Below are positions 10,061 through 20,558 of a stretch of 64,000 nucleotides of DNA, one piece after another. Within the stretch, counting starts at the first letter, position 1; each line of letters opens with the position of its first letter. Made by a program: the position numbers and the translations under genes. The DNA comes from Antedon mediterranea (lineage: Eukaryota; Echinodermata; Crinoidea; Comatulida; Antedonidae), in contig NC_092676.1 of the NCBI RefSeq assembly GCF_964355755.1, positions 4,508,288 to 4,572,287 of the forward strand, in the 5' to 3' direction. The notes beneath the pieces were generated by a model. It was not told the DNA's origin, ran no database searches, and saw nothing but the letters and a program-made list of their open reading frames with translations.

Positions 10061-10514
10061 ATATTAACGTACGTATTAGCACATATGGTATAATATACAC
10101 ACATTGATGGCGTATGATTATGCCTAAACATTTTTGTTTATTAGACTTTTATATAATAATTTCCTACCCTCTTCTCGCGATTTTCGTTGTTGTTTTTGAT
10201 GTCTGACTTTTGAATGTAGCGCCACCTGACCTGACTGACACTCAGTGACCTGACAACAATATTTCGATTGACAGTACGAAGAAACAAGTAGAAAAAATTA
10301 ATATTGTTTAAATATTTTCAATAAAAATTAAAATTTATTTTGGCAAAATATAATTTAAGTAATAACGAGGGCCTATTTATTTTCTTTATTTTGATGTTTA
10401 TCCATCCACCCATCAAAATATTGTTTTTGTACTTGCACTTTGACCCCCTTGTTTAGAAAGAAAACAGAAAAAGAAGGGATCGACCTCTCGAAGAAGAAGT
10501 CGAAGTGAACAAAA
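10061..10514. other. Upstream region of the UPF3 gene
   Basis: Likely holds the promoter and 5' UTR of the gene starting at 10515. No TATA box at a convincing place was identified. A purine-rich GAAGAAGAAG stretch directly precedes the start codon. Confidence 0.4.
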
Positions 10515-10586
10515 ATGACTAAAGAAAGAAGAGAAGATGAAAAATTAAAAGAAAGAAAAAAAGTTAAAGATGGTCCGCTGACAAAA
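10515..10586 (+). CDS. UPF3: UPF3 exon 1
   Basis: Starts at the first ATG after a purine-rich leader. Encodes 24 lysine/arginine/glutamate-rich residues ending DGPLTK. Donor GTTAGT, phase 0. Confidence 0.8.
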
Positions 10587-13500
10587 GTTAGTTACTGTAT
10601 TTTTTTTTAATGGTATGGCATTAGGCTAGGCCTAGAGGCCTTTATTTATTTAGTTATAGTAATATAATAATAGACTAAATAGGCCCTCCTCCTACCCTCT
10701 ATCTAGGCCTCGAGGTAGGCTATATAAGTTTACTCTAAATAAAGACTACTAGGCTAGGCCTACTAGCCTAGCTAGGCTAGTACTAGTAGGCATACTACTA
10801 GATAGAGGCCTACTAGGCATATGTAGTAGTAGGCCCTATCCTAGCTAGTATAGGCCTACCGCTTACTAGGCTAGGCCTAGCCTTAGGTAGGTAGGGTCGG
10901 CCTACCTAGCTAGGCCTACTACACGGTACTAGTACCAACCAGAGAAGGAGGAGCGGGCCAGTCTATTATTATTCATTATTATGAATATGGGCCTAATAAC
11001 CTACGGATTAGGCCAAGTTGAACCGCCGACAAGTTGAGCCGCCACCAGAAAAACGTTATTTTTTATGGAACGCCAAATGCTAACTTTCGCCGGTGCTCGT
11101 TCTATTTATAAATTATATTAGGGATAACGATGTACATTCAAAAGTTTATATATCATAGTTTTTAGTATATATATTATTAAATATTATAATTAAAAAAATA
11201 ATTATGAAAATCTGGCTTGTAGATTCCAAAATTTAAAACATCACCGAAAGTGATCGTTTTTAGCAAAAAATGACGTAAACATGTTGCCCCTCAGTTGGCA
11301 GTTGTATGAACTAGGCTTACTCCATTTTTCGGTAAAATAATTACATAAAATCACGTTTTTTAGTAAAATATTTTGTTTATTAACATTGTAAAATTCAATA
11401 AAATATGATATTAAAAGATTAGTAAATAAAAAATAATATTTATTTAACCTCATTCGAAGAATGTTAATACTCTATTAATTAGTCCTGAGAGACAACGTGA
11501 CTTTACGTGGTAGGCCTACACGCGAGAACAATTATGAGTGCACTGAATTTTTTCCTCGAAAGATTAAAAACAATTACATTATTAAATATTACTACTTTCC
11601 TTTGCTGTGTTGTTAATTGTAATATGTAATTATATATTATTTATTTTCATGACACAATAAACCAAGACCATGAACTTATGTACTAGGACACCATCCTAAT
11701 CACTACGCGAAATGTCGTAAAAGAAGCATGCACTGGGCGTTTCATAGAAATCACCGGCGGCTCAACTTGTCGGCGGCCCAACCGGTCATATCCCTAACCT
11801 ACCTGTCCTTACCAGCAGCCTTAGCTAATAGGCCATCATAGTCAAATAGCATACTTATGATGTACCGCTATCATCAGGGGAGATTGTGGGGGCTGACTGG
11901 TTATTAAAAAGTGTTTTTTTTTATTATTTTTTTTTTAAATAAACAATAAACATGATTAAAATTGACCTTGCCAAGCTGATAACCACCTTAACATGCCAAA
12001 TATTGACTAGGCCTATTGATAAAAAATAATTTCTTCCATTTGTGCAGGTTTTTTTAAATGCACTTGTTGGGCACAGTGCATTATAGTATGTTTTTTTTTT
12101 ATATTTTCAGGTTGTGATCAGACGATTACCACCAACACTTACTGAGGAAGCATTTATTGAACAAATTTCACCATTGCCTCAGAATGATTACTTCTGTTTC
12201 GTAAAAGCTGTCAGAAGGTAATTATATTGGATTAGATGTTCTTGGAGTGCTGATGATAGGCACTGCTTTACCAATTATGTGCTGAATCTTGTGACATGTG
12301 CATGATGCTGTTGACAGTTGTTCTTCTTTATGCACTTGTCAATTGTATGACCCACTATACGACCCCCGGGAGAGGTGTGTCATTATACAAATAATGAATG
12401 TTTATGAGTGCAATGGTACAAATAATGGCACGAGGTGAATGATGAAAGGTTATATCAACGAGGCAAAGCCGAGTTGATATAACCTTTCATCATTCACCAA
12501 GTGCCATTATTTGTACCATTACACGAATACAAAACATTCATTATTTGTTTTATATAACATCTAGACGTTTTTTTTTCGTACACAAAAATGTTTCAAAAAG
12601 TACTATTTAACGATCGTTGAATAGTGCGTACTATTGCACGCCATGTGACCCACATTCGTCCAATCAAATGACAGGAATTTATATAGGTGTTATATAATTA
12701 CAAATAATTACTGATGCAATGGGTCAAAAAACCTAGATGGTACATCACATCAATGAACAATGGTGTGTCAATGTACAACCCAAAATATCATAAACAGCAT
12801 GTGCGTCAAAATGAATACGTCATGGTCACCTTAAGGTACGTCATTCGTAGGGTATGATGAACATCTGACAAATGATGCACCTCTCCCAGGGGTCGTATTG
12901 TGTGTCATACAATTGACAAGTGCATTATTATCAGTTATAGTTAAGCTCTGTCTACACTATGAAACTAGTTCAACAAAAAAAGTTTGATGTTCCCAAATAT
13001 GGTAGTGATATGCCCAAATATGGTAGTGATATGACATCATCGCATCCATAATGTATATGGGCACATCACATTTTTGTTGTCACATAACGTTTGATAGTTT
13101 AGACAGAGCTTTATACATTGTACAATAACAAAATATATGTTTTTTCTCCATACAGCAGATCCACCAGCGAGCAATTCACCAATACAAACTTTTAAAATGA
13201 ATTTATGATGCTTAGAGAGTGAAGTTTAAAGCGTAATTTTACAAACCTGACCTTGCAATTGGAAGGCCAGCACATTAACCACCAAGCTACAACAGCTCCT
13301 ATATGCAGATTAAGTTTGAATATAGGATTTTATAAATTATATTGACTTTAGCAATTATGAATATCTATTTTTAGAGCAATTATAAAAATGTATTTATTCT
13401 TTATCACAGCTTAGCGCCTTATTCATTTAGCAGAGCATACATAAACTTTAGCAATCAGGAGGATATTGTGACATTTAGCGAGAAGTGGGATGGAAGTGTG

Positions 13501-16500
13501 TTTCTGGATACAAACGGTTTGTATAATGTCATTTTAAAATTAAAATAATAATATGGATTTATATAGCAGACATACCAGCTTTTGCTTTACGGTGACCTGG
13601 GAACAAGTTCATGTCAATCAATGCGTTGTCGTTTCTCGCGTGAAACTACCAGAACTGTGTCATGAATAGAGAAAGCAAGCAGGTCCAAATTTTCCTGCAT
13701 GATGTAGTTAGATTGTTAGATCCTCGTTAGATTGTCGGTCGTTGCAAATGAGGAGCTCCCTAATATCAGAAATTTGATGTCCCAATATATGGACATGATG
13801 ATGTCATATCCCTACCATATTTAGGTACATCACACTTTCCTTGTCAAACTAGTTTGATTGATAGTGTAGACAAAGCTATTTCATGAAGATCAGAGCGCTT
13901 GCAGTGAAATAAGATTCAAAAGATGGCTTACTTGAATTTGTATATAAATAATTGTTAATCTTAAATAATAATAATAATTATAATAACTTTTTCAATTTCT
14001 ATAATCATCTTTTATTTAATTGTCATTGTTGTGTATTGTAAATCACAGGTTTGCCCGCTGGGCTTGTTGTGGGTTTTTTTTTATATATCGAATAAATAAA
14101 AAAATAAATAAAAGGATTTTAACACTTTCTAATAACATTCTTTTATGTTTGATTTTAAATTATTTGGTCTATTGCAGGGAGGGAATTCCTTGCTGTTGTT
14201 GAGTTTGCACCATACAGCAAGGTGCCAAAGAAAACAACCAGTCGGAAGGTAGACACAAGGTCTGGAACCATTGAAGAAGGTCAGAGTTCAACTTTCAGAT
14301 AAATTAACCAAGCGTGACCATGATCTTTAAAGTGATTTATTTATTTTATTTTTATTTATTTTATTCAATCAAAACCAACAGGGATAATTATCTATCGCCA
14401 CTAACAGGTTTGATACAAACAAAGCAAGGACTGTTTAAAGCACCTTGATTAGTCCTAACATTGATCAAGGGCTTCTCTCGGCCTGTGCCCACCTTGACCA
14501 GAGGAAAGGTATAAGCCAATATGTCTGAGGTAGATACTAGATGAAGGGGCTGCCATAAGAGTCAGCAGTGCTGATTTCAAATGCCTAACAGGACCCCGGC
14601 TCCATATACAGCACCCATTATTCCCAGATGGTCTCCCATCCAAGCTCTAACCAGGCCCAACGTTGCTTAACTTCGGTGATCTGACGAGAACCAGTGTTTC
14701 AGCGTGGTAAAGCCGTATATATATTTAGCATACACAGTTACTGTGAATTCTTATATTTTTAAAGTGGTTATCCTGTATCATCCATCTTTTTACTTCGTCC
14801 TTGCCTAGATCATCCTCTATTGTATAAAATATTTCATCTTGTGTCATCCATTTTTTCACTTCGTTTTTGGCTAGTTCATCCTCTAGTTGTATTATTATTA
14901 TTATCGCTATGGTGCTATTTTAATGGTAATAAATATTGTTTTTTGTCTTGTGTGAGTTCATCTCACATTTATTTAAATTCTCAGTGATGAATATAATTAT
15001 TATATACATATATTATAAGTACACTTGTGACAATTAAAGTAAGTGTTTAAAGTAGTTAAAATACAGGTATATTTACATAATAAGATACTTGAATTCAGTA
15101 TTAACCATATTTGTTTTCATTTAAAATTTTAGATACGATAATTAAAATGTAAAAATGAAAAATGGCGGTAAAATGCATGATTAAAATCTTTCTTGTTAAA
15201 CTATCTTATTTGTGTAATTAATATTGTTTGTGTTATTTAGATGATGATTTCATAAAATTTCTGGAGTCTTTAGAAGTGCCAGTGGAACCACTTCCAAGCG
15301 CTGAGAGTTACCTTGAAGAGATTGAACAGAAAAATCTGGATAAGAAAGGTAAATATTTATATAGCAGCACCCTCTATTGTTGGGTGAATTAGAAAATATT
15401 AATTTTTCTATATAGCGTTCTGCGGTGCTGACGTCACGACGGTAGGTGGCGCTGCATGGTTGCTAGCCAACCAAAAAATGAATTCAACGTACCTGCCTGA
15501 GTGACTCCAAGGTCACCAATGGTTTGGAATAGGCTTATTGAAGTAGTCATTTTAAAACTTAATAATTTTCAATAAAAGCAAACTAAAATTTCAAAAGATC
15601 ACTAAATATTTGTTTTTAATAATCTTATTTATTCTTCAACTACAGATAAGAAAATCAAGCTAAGATACATAATTTGATAGAAATACAGATCTATACAGTT
15701 TATCAACATAGTAGCGTTGAACAAATTTTTTGGTTGGCTAACAACCATGCCGCACCATCTATTGTTGTGACGTCACACCGCAAAACTCTATATTTAACCA
15801 AAATAATGCAGCGCCCTCTATTGTTTGGAGTATTAGAAACCTTTATTATTATGTATACAATTATTTATATTCAAATTTGTTTATTTATATTTTAGCAACT
15901 GAGATGACTACACCATTATTAGACTACCTGAAAAATAAACGAGCTGAAAGAATTGTAAGTTTTGTTTCACTAGTAAATTCCAAAGGCTATTTATCTTGGG
16001 AGTCAACTATGCCAAAACTGCACAGCCTTCAGCTGACCTAAAAAGTCTGATTTTATACCGGATTTTTAACAAAATTTGGAAGAGTTTCTATGGTGTTTCT
16101 TTTTTAAGAATTTATTTTTGTTTAAACTATGTCAGTATGGCTCTATGGCAGCCTTCTGTGTCCAAAAAAGTATCTATAATCCGACAATCCTGTCGTGAAA
16201 CTTATTTTATACTCAATTTTAAGAAATTTTAGTATTTTTAAAAATTGTTGTATCTTACAGAAAGCAAGAGAAGATGCGAAGGAAGAAAGAAAAAGAAAAG
16301 AACAGGAACGGCAGAAAAGAAGGGATGAGGAGAGGAGGAAGAGGAGAGAAGAAGAGAGGAAAAAGAAAATTAAAGAAAGAGAAGAAAGGGAAAAAAGAAG
16401 GGAAAAGGAAAGAGAAGCAGAGCAAAAAGATGAAGCATCAGTGAAGGTAAAAGAAACTTTGTAATTATAGTTTCATTTAGCATATTTAAACCCTGACCTA

Positions 16501-18966
16501 CAAACTAATAATTATTACTACCAATCATAATAACTGTATAATCATTCTTGTCATTATAATCATCAACATGATCATTATCATTACAATCATCTTTATTGAC
16601 AATGACATCAGCGTCATCATTATGTTTAGATAGCTTCTATACAGAATGATAGTAATTATAGATTTTCTTTTTTTAAACAAAGATTCTTAAAAGTGAGACC
16701 GTGTCAAAAGATGAAAGCCGGACCAAGTTTAAGTCAGATTCCAGAGATCGTACAAGAAGAGAAGATTCAAGGTTGTATAGAAGATTTTGTTGCCAAAAGT
16801 CACTGTTCTCTGGAAAGTTTACACTCTACAGTATAGGCTAGAACATTTATTAGTTTCAATAAATTCAAAATAACAATAATATACATATACAGTACAGGAT
16901 GAACACAATATGATTTACAAAAACAAATTCCTGAAACAATTCTGCAACAGGGGAGTTAAAGTCGTGTGAAGAAATCCTGGCATCTGACTGGATTTGAACC
17001 CAGTACCCTGGCATCAGTAGCCAAGCATCCCAACCACCAAGCTATAACTTGTAAACAAACAAACAAGTGTTATTTATTATTATTAAGAAATAAAAATGTA
17101 ATTAATCAACTGACAGTTTTTGTATGTGCAGAAGAAAATAAAAAATGTTTTTTTTTTGTTAGAACAACTAACCTAAAGGGAGAAGGGAAAGATGACATAA
17201 GTAAGGACAAAGATTATGAGAGACCCAGAAGTTCAAGGTATTCTGATAAAGATAGGGAAAGATCCAGAGGGAAAGATGTAGGGAGAGATAAAGGAAGAAA
17301 TGAAACAGCAGGAAAACCTGGTGGAGGAAGTACAAAAACACCAGAATCCATCAGGAATAAATATCGAGAAAAAGATTATAAATCAGACAGCAGGCCCAGT
17401 TCAAGTAAAAGTAAAGAATCGGTTTCATCGAGAGACGCATCGAAAAGGTATGAAGATAAAAGGGATAGGAGGACTCCATCATCGACAAATAGTAAGGAGA
17501 AGATAAATGATGATGTTGAAAATAAGGACAAGAAAGATGAAGGGAAACAAAAGGTAGCTGAGTCATCAGCTACGGAGAAGAGTATTGAAAAAGAGAAGGG
17601 AGATAGTGCTGCTTCAAAGAAAGCTGTTGAAGAACGAGGTAAAGGGCCAAGAATCAGGAATAAGGTAAACAATTTCTTTTAGTAACGAACAGGCTAGCAA
17701 AAGCAAAACTAACTAAAACAAGAAATATTTCTTCCAAAAAAAACGCCGCTTGACTTGATGTAACAGATTTATAGTATTGTTCTTTCTAAAGAAATAATGA
17801 TTTATTATCAATTTTTTAAATCAATTTTTCAATCAGTAGTAAACATTTGTGTAACGTAAATATAGTCTGTCCTACTCTACAAAACAAAAATATAATATAA
17901 TAATAATATAATATAATATAAGCTAAACTATAGTACTGTACCCATTAGTCGAGTTTACAAATTCTCATTTCTGTCAGCTGCCTACAACAGGCAGACTATA
18001 CCACCTGACAGTGTCTGTCAGGTGCATAAATCTCATAGACTCTTTTTTCCCAGACGTGATTTGGGTCATCGAGCATGTACCTATAAATTAGTCGCGTTTA
18101 AAAGTTCTCATTTCTTTCTTCTGTAAATCTCATAGTCTCTCTTTTCTTTTCCCAGACTTTCTTTGGGTCGTCGAGCATGTACCTAAAATTAGTAGAGTTA
18201 CAAATTCTCATTTCTATCAACTATAGTAAACTAAAGCTTTGTGTGTGGTAACAGCTTCTAAATGCTTATGTCCTCTGGGAATATAACTGGCTACAGCCGC
18301 GAAGCGAAAAACATAAAAAAAGAGAATACGGCCAATGACATTCAATTACAAATTAATTGGAACACACAAATTAGTATACAAATTTCTATATCTTCAAAAA
18401 CTTATTATTTTTTATTGCTATGCATATTATATTTCCCACAGGATCGGCCAGCGATGCAAATTTATCGGCCAGGTCAAAGGTCAACTATGAAATCCTCCAC
18501 ACCCTCGAGTGTTGATTCAGACACTACTACATCTAAGTCTGTATCGCCCGAAAAAACAAAACCAAAATCTGAAAGTCCGACAGAAGAAAAACCCAAAGAC
18601 CTTAAAGCGCGTGTAAAACCGGAAGAGAAACCACGCACTGCAGATAGCAAAGTGAAATCCGATAAGAGCTGGGACCGAGGAAAAGATGACAGAGGCGATA
18701 GGAACAGAAATAATAATAAATCAACCGGTCGGTTCAGTGGTAGGAGAGATTTCAAAAGAGAAGATGATAAGAAAAGACAATGGGAAGATAAACCGGCGCG
18801 AGATGCTTACAAAGGACGTGGAAGGGACGACAGAGGGAGGGAGGATCGTGGCAAAGAGGATAGAGGGAGGGAGGATCGTGGCAAAGAGGATAGAGGGAGA
18901 GAGGATCGTGGCAAAGAAGAAAAAAAAAAAGACATTGTGAAAGAGAGTAAGGCAAAGGAAACCTGA
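10515..18966 (+). CDS. UPF3: UPF3-type regulator of nonsense transcripts (spliced, ten exons)
   Basis: Nonsense-mediated decay factor that bridges UPF2 and the exon junction complex; it shuttles between nucleus and cytoplasm. Exons: 10515-10586, 12111-12217, 13410-13516, 14178-14279, 15241-15348, 15896-15954, 16261-16446, 16683-16771, 17163-17664, 18442-18966. All junctions are GT-AG and keep phase, giving 618 residues. Residues 25-150 form the UPF3 RNP-like domain (VVIRRLPPTLTEE; AYINFSNQED; VVEFAPYSK). TPLLDYLKNKRAER and a long basic/acidic coiled stretch follow. The last exon opens with DRPAMQIYRPG, matching the exon-junction-complex binding motif of vertebrate UPF3B. The rest is RS/RE/RD-rich low complexity. 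Vertebrates have UPF3A and UPF3B; one protein here fits the single pre-duplication gene, though the motif is closer to UPF3B. Likely poly(A) signals: AATAAA at 19155 and 19315. Confidence 0.92.
10617..10935. repeat. TAGGCCTA/CTAGCC low-complexity tract in UPF3 intron 1
   Basis: Same type as 9899-10060: long runs of CTAGG, GGCCTA and TAGTAG permutations. It probably arose by slippage or recurrent short duplication. Confidence 0.8.
11016..11782. mobile_element. Inverted-repeat element T3 in UPF3 intron 1
   Basis: The left end GTTGAACCGCCGACAAGTTG and GAGCCGCC are mirrored at the right end (about 11752-11782). Weaker inverted similarity continues inward (the GGAACGCC side against the GGCGTTTC side). 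The interior is AT-rich and non-coding. Each end also holds a direct AAGTTGA-CCGCCG doublet. A non-autonomous DNA transposon is the simplest reading. Confidence 0.7.
12111..12217 (+). CDS. UPF3: UPF3 exon 2
   Basis: Acceptor ATATTTTCAG. Encodes VVIRRLPPTLTEE, the first strand and helix of the UPF3 domain that contacts UPF2. Donor GTAATT. Confidence 0.92.
12330..12925. mobile_element. Inverted-repeat element T4 with internal hairpin in UPF3 intron 2
   Basis: Outer inverted repeats of about 55 bases (TGCACTTGTCAATTGTATGA at the left, its complement ending at 12924; both include ACGACCCC-GGGAGAGGTG). Inside, 12405-12540 is a near-perfect palindrome around GTTGATATAACC with arms of about 60 bases. 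No coding capacity. Confidence 0.75.
12943..13111. mobile_element. MITE family M1, copy 1
   Basis: Terminal inverted repeats AAGCTCTGTCTACACTAT and its complement at the end. The inside holds AAATATGGTAGTGATATG repeats. Six more copies are in the window. Confidence 0.85.
13238..13303 (-). mobile_element. tRNA-derived SINE head, degenerate
   Basis: Read on the minus strand, GTAGCTTGGTGGTTAATGTG matches the A-box region of the SINE heads at 2797 and 17048. The B-box side is poorly preserved. Confidence 0.45.
13410..13516 (+). CDS. UPF3: UPF3 exon 3
   Basis: Encodes the second half of the RNP-like fold (SFSRAYINFSNQEDIV and WDGSVFLDTN). Acceptor TTATCACAG, donor GTTTGT. Confidence 0.92.
13771..13877. 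mobile_element. MITE family M1, truncated copy 2
   Basis: Holds the CATGATGATGTCATATCCC centre and the right inverted terminus (GATAGTGTAGACAAAGCT). The left terminus is missing. Confidence 0.7.
14178..14279 (+). CDS. UPF3: UPF3 exon 4
   Basis: Encodes GREFLAVVEFAPYSKVPKK, matching the end of the UPF3 domain, then a linker. The donor GTCAGA is weaker than the others, but the phase joins exactly to exon 5. Confidence 0.85.
14335..14722 (-). mobile_element. 5S-rRNA-derived SINE (SINE3 type) in UPF3 intron 4
   Basis: On the minus strand, bases from about 14722 down to 14600 match animal 5S rRNA: GTTAAGCAACGTTGGGCCTG, CTTGGATGGGAGACC and TGGGAATA are all present at the right spacing. A non-5S body follows, then a tail of AAATAAAATAAA repeats at 14335-14365. 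A 5S head plus body plus A/T-rich tail defines SINE3-type elements. The 5S part has several changes and the unit is not followed by a T-run terminator, so it is not a working 5S gene. Confidence 0.8.
15241..15348 (+). CDS. UPF3: UPF3 exon 5
   Basis: Encodes DDFIKFLESL and SYLEEIEQKN, counterparts of the conserved linker after the RNP fold in vertebrate UPF3 proteins. Confidence 0.88.
15411..15793. mobile_element. Inverted-repeat MITE T5 in UPF3 intron 5
   Basis: Arms of about 80 bases (15411-15492 and 15715-15793) are inverted copies: TGCGGTG...GACGTCAC, then GCATGGTTG-TAGCCAACC and TTCAACG. The loop is AT-rich. The element is flanked by two direct copies of a GCAGC-CCCTCTATTGTT block (15363 and 15813). 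Confidence 0.75.
15896..15954 (+). CDS. UPF3: UPF3 exon 6
   Basis: A short exon encoding TTPLLDYLKNKRAERI, a segment strongly conserved in the family. Donor GTAAGT. Confidence 0.9.
16261..16446 (+). CDS. UPF3: UPF3 exon 7
   Basis: Encodes about 62 residues of alternating arginine/lysine and glutamate, predicted as a long charged helix, as in the middle region of UPF3B. Acceptor TATCTTACAG, donor GTAAAA. Confidence 0.9.
16683..16771 (+). CDS. UPF3: UPF3 exon 8
   Basis: Encodes a serine/lysine/arginine-rich linker. Conservation is low, but the splice phases on both sides agree with exons 7 and 9. Donor GTTGTA is non-canonical after GT. Confidence 0.7.
16840..17048 (-). mobile_element. tRNA-derived SINE in UPF3 intron 8
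   Basis: The minus strand gives TAGCTTGGTGGTTGGGATGC (A box), then CTGGGTTCAAATCC (B box), a short body and an AT-rich tail near 16845. Its head resembles the SINE inside the LTR retrotransposon gag. Confidence 0.75.
17163..17664 (+). CDS. UPF3: UPF3 exon 9
   Basis: Encodes 167 residues of low-complexity lysine/aspartate/serine/arginine-rich sequence ending GPRIRNK. The long T-tract acceptor at 17150-17162 was chosen because it keeps phase. An alternative CAG at 17128-17130 would add a few residues. Confidence 0.8.
17938..18220. repeat. Diverged tandem repeat in UPF3 intron 9
   Basis: Two and a half units of about 120 bases begin near TTAGTCG-GTTTACAAATTC and include TTTGGGTC-TCGAGCATGTACC. 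Confidence 0.6.
18442..18966 (+). CDS. UPF3: UPF3 exon 10, with exon-junction-complex binding motif and stop
   Basis: Opens with DRPAMQIYRPG, the exon-junction-complex binding motif. It ends in three copies of an 11-residue GREDRGKEDR-type unit encoded by a 33-base tandem repeat (about 18825-18915), then a lysine-rich tail and TGA at 18964-18966. Confidence 0.9.
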   Translation, partial: DRPAMQIYRPGQRSTMKSSTPSSVDSDTTTSKSVSPEKTKPKSESPTEEKPKDLKARVKPEEKPRTADSKVKSDKSWDRGKDDRGDRNRNNNKSTGRFSGRRDFKREDDKKRQWEDKPARDAYKGRGRDDRGREDRGKEDRGREDRGKEDRGREDRGKEEKKKDIVKESKAKET

Positions 18967-19619
18967 ATGTATTTTATTATTTTTTGGACACGACTCTTTC
19001 ATTTTATTCCACAATAGTTATTAAATATTAAAAATCAAGCATTTTTTTTTCCTATATGCTTAATTTCTTTGTAAACTTTATTTGATCTTAAATGTACCAT
19101 CCAAAAAATGAAAGCATTCATTTTTCTTTAAAATGAATTACACAGACACAATTTAATAAACAAATAGTTCAGTGACACAGATTGCAAATTAAGAGAAGTT
19201 TAAGAGAGTGCCTATACATAGGTCGTATTCGAGAACACATATTTAATTTATTTTTTCATTATTGGATATCCAACTTATTATTTCATATTCTTTCGCAAAA
19301 TGATTGATCTTACAAATAAAAACTGTTTGAATTTATTTTGTTGGGATAGTGTCATTATTTTATTGGAATGGTTTTGAAACATGAAATTAACATTTGATAA
19401 ATTATCTGTATATGTTTTTTTTTTGTATATACCTATACTTAACTACAGACTATTATTATTCAAGAAGTAACTGATCTTTCGTTGGGAACATGGTACTAAT
19501 ACGCAAGTGAGTTGACCAATCACAAGCGACAGGTCGGAAAACCCGTCGCGTCGTGATTGGTCAAATTACTTAAGGTTTCTTTCCCACTAAAGACGCATCA
19601 CCAAACGTAAGCGCAATGT
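18967..19619. other. Probable UPF3 3' UTR and downstream flank
   Basis: AT-rich with AATAAA at 19155-19160 and 19315-19320. A diverged piece of the next MITE family (ACCAATCACAAGCGA-like, inverted) starts at about 19490. Confidence 0.5.
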
Positions 19620-19797
19620 AAAGCGTGGTTCCCACTAGCGATGCAACACAAGGACGCAACGCAAGTGAATTGACCAATCACAAGCGATGGCTTATTCGCT
19701 TGTGATTGCTAACTGTCTGTAACTTCGCTTGTCATTGGTTAAAACGCTTGTGTTGCGTTTACGTCCTTGCGTTACGTTCTAGTGGGAACCAAGCTTT
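19620..19797. mobile_element. Palindromic MITE family M2, copy A
   Basis: Ends AAAGC-TGGTTCCCACTAG in inverted orientation; the inner CAAGGACGCAACGCAAG and ACCAATCACAAGCGA are also inverted. Nearly the whole 178 bases can fold. Diverged copies lie on both sides. Confidence 0.75.
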
Positions 19798-19891
19798 AGT
19801 GATTCAGCCAATCACAAGCGATGGTTTATTTGAACTGTTGCTTGTCATTGGTCGACTCGCTTACGTTTCGTCTACGTCGTTGCATCCAAGT

Positions 19892-20092
19892 AAAGCTTGG
19901 TTCCCACTAGCGACGCAACATACGCAACGTAAGAAAATGCCTTTCAAATAATTGTGTTTGCCTCCGCCTGCGTGAAATCAAACCTGTGATGTTTACAGCA
20001 CTATTGCGTCGTCGGTTCCCACTTGTGATTACGCAATACAACACTTTGCGCCGAAACGTCGCTGCGTTACGCTCTAGTGGAAACCATGCTTT
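19892..20092. mobile_element. MITE family M2, copy B
   Basis: Same AAAGCTTGGTTCCCACTAG terminus, mirrored by CTAGTGGAAACCATGCTTT at the right. Fragments of the family also occur at about 31225-31310 and 43140-43235. Confidence 0.7.
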
Positions 20093-20558
20093 AGTGGGGA
20101 CCTAGCTTTAGTTTAGTGGTACCACGATCGCAACGGAAGCGTCTCTAGTGTGAACAAGCTTATGCCTGCTGTGTGCCAGTCAATAGTAGATGTTAATACA
20201 CATCTTTAGTTCCAGGTTGAAGTGAGCACTAAATATACTTTACATACTGAATATAAATCACGCTGCATGCACCAAACGGCGTACATCTCAAAACACCGCA
20301 TGAAGCGGCATGATACTGTCGCAAATACATCTTAAAGGATTTATAAATTGTCCCTGGGGAGAGAAAGTGCAAATGTTATAATAAACAATCAATTTTGTTA
20401 ATGTTACTTGATGTTTTTCTAATTTATCTAATTTTAAGTTTGTATTTCAGGAAACCTATTTTAAGGACACTAAAATGTATAATAATACAGTTTAGGTTGA
20501 ATGTCCATTTCTCACTGAGTTGATTAGACGTTATACGCTTTTCTGTCAAAAACAATAG

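Noticed and set aside
14600-14722. Functional 5S rRNA gene
   Set aside because: Several substitutions in conserved stems, no T-run terminator, and a SINE-like body and tail follow.
16966-17162. Coding extension upstream of UPF3 exon 9
   Set aside because: The open frame runs back into a minus-strand SINE. The acceptor at 17161-17162 gives the correct phase.
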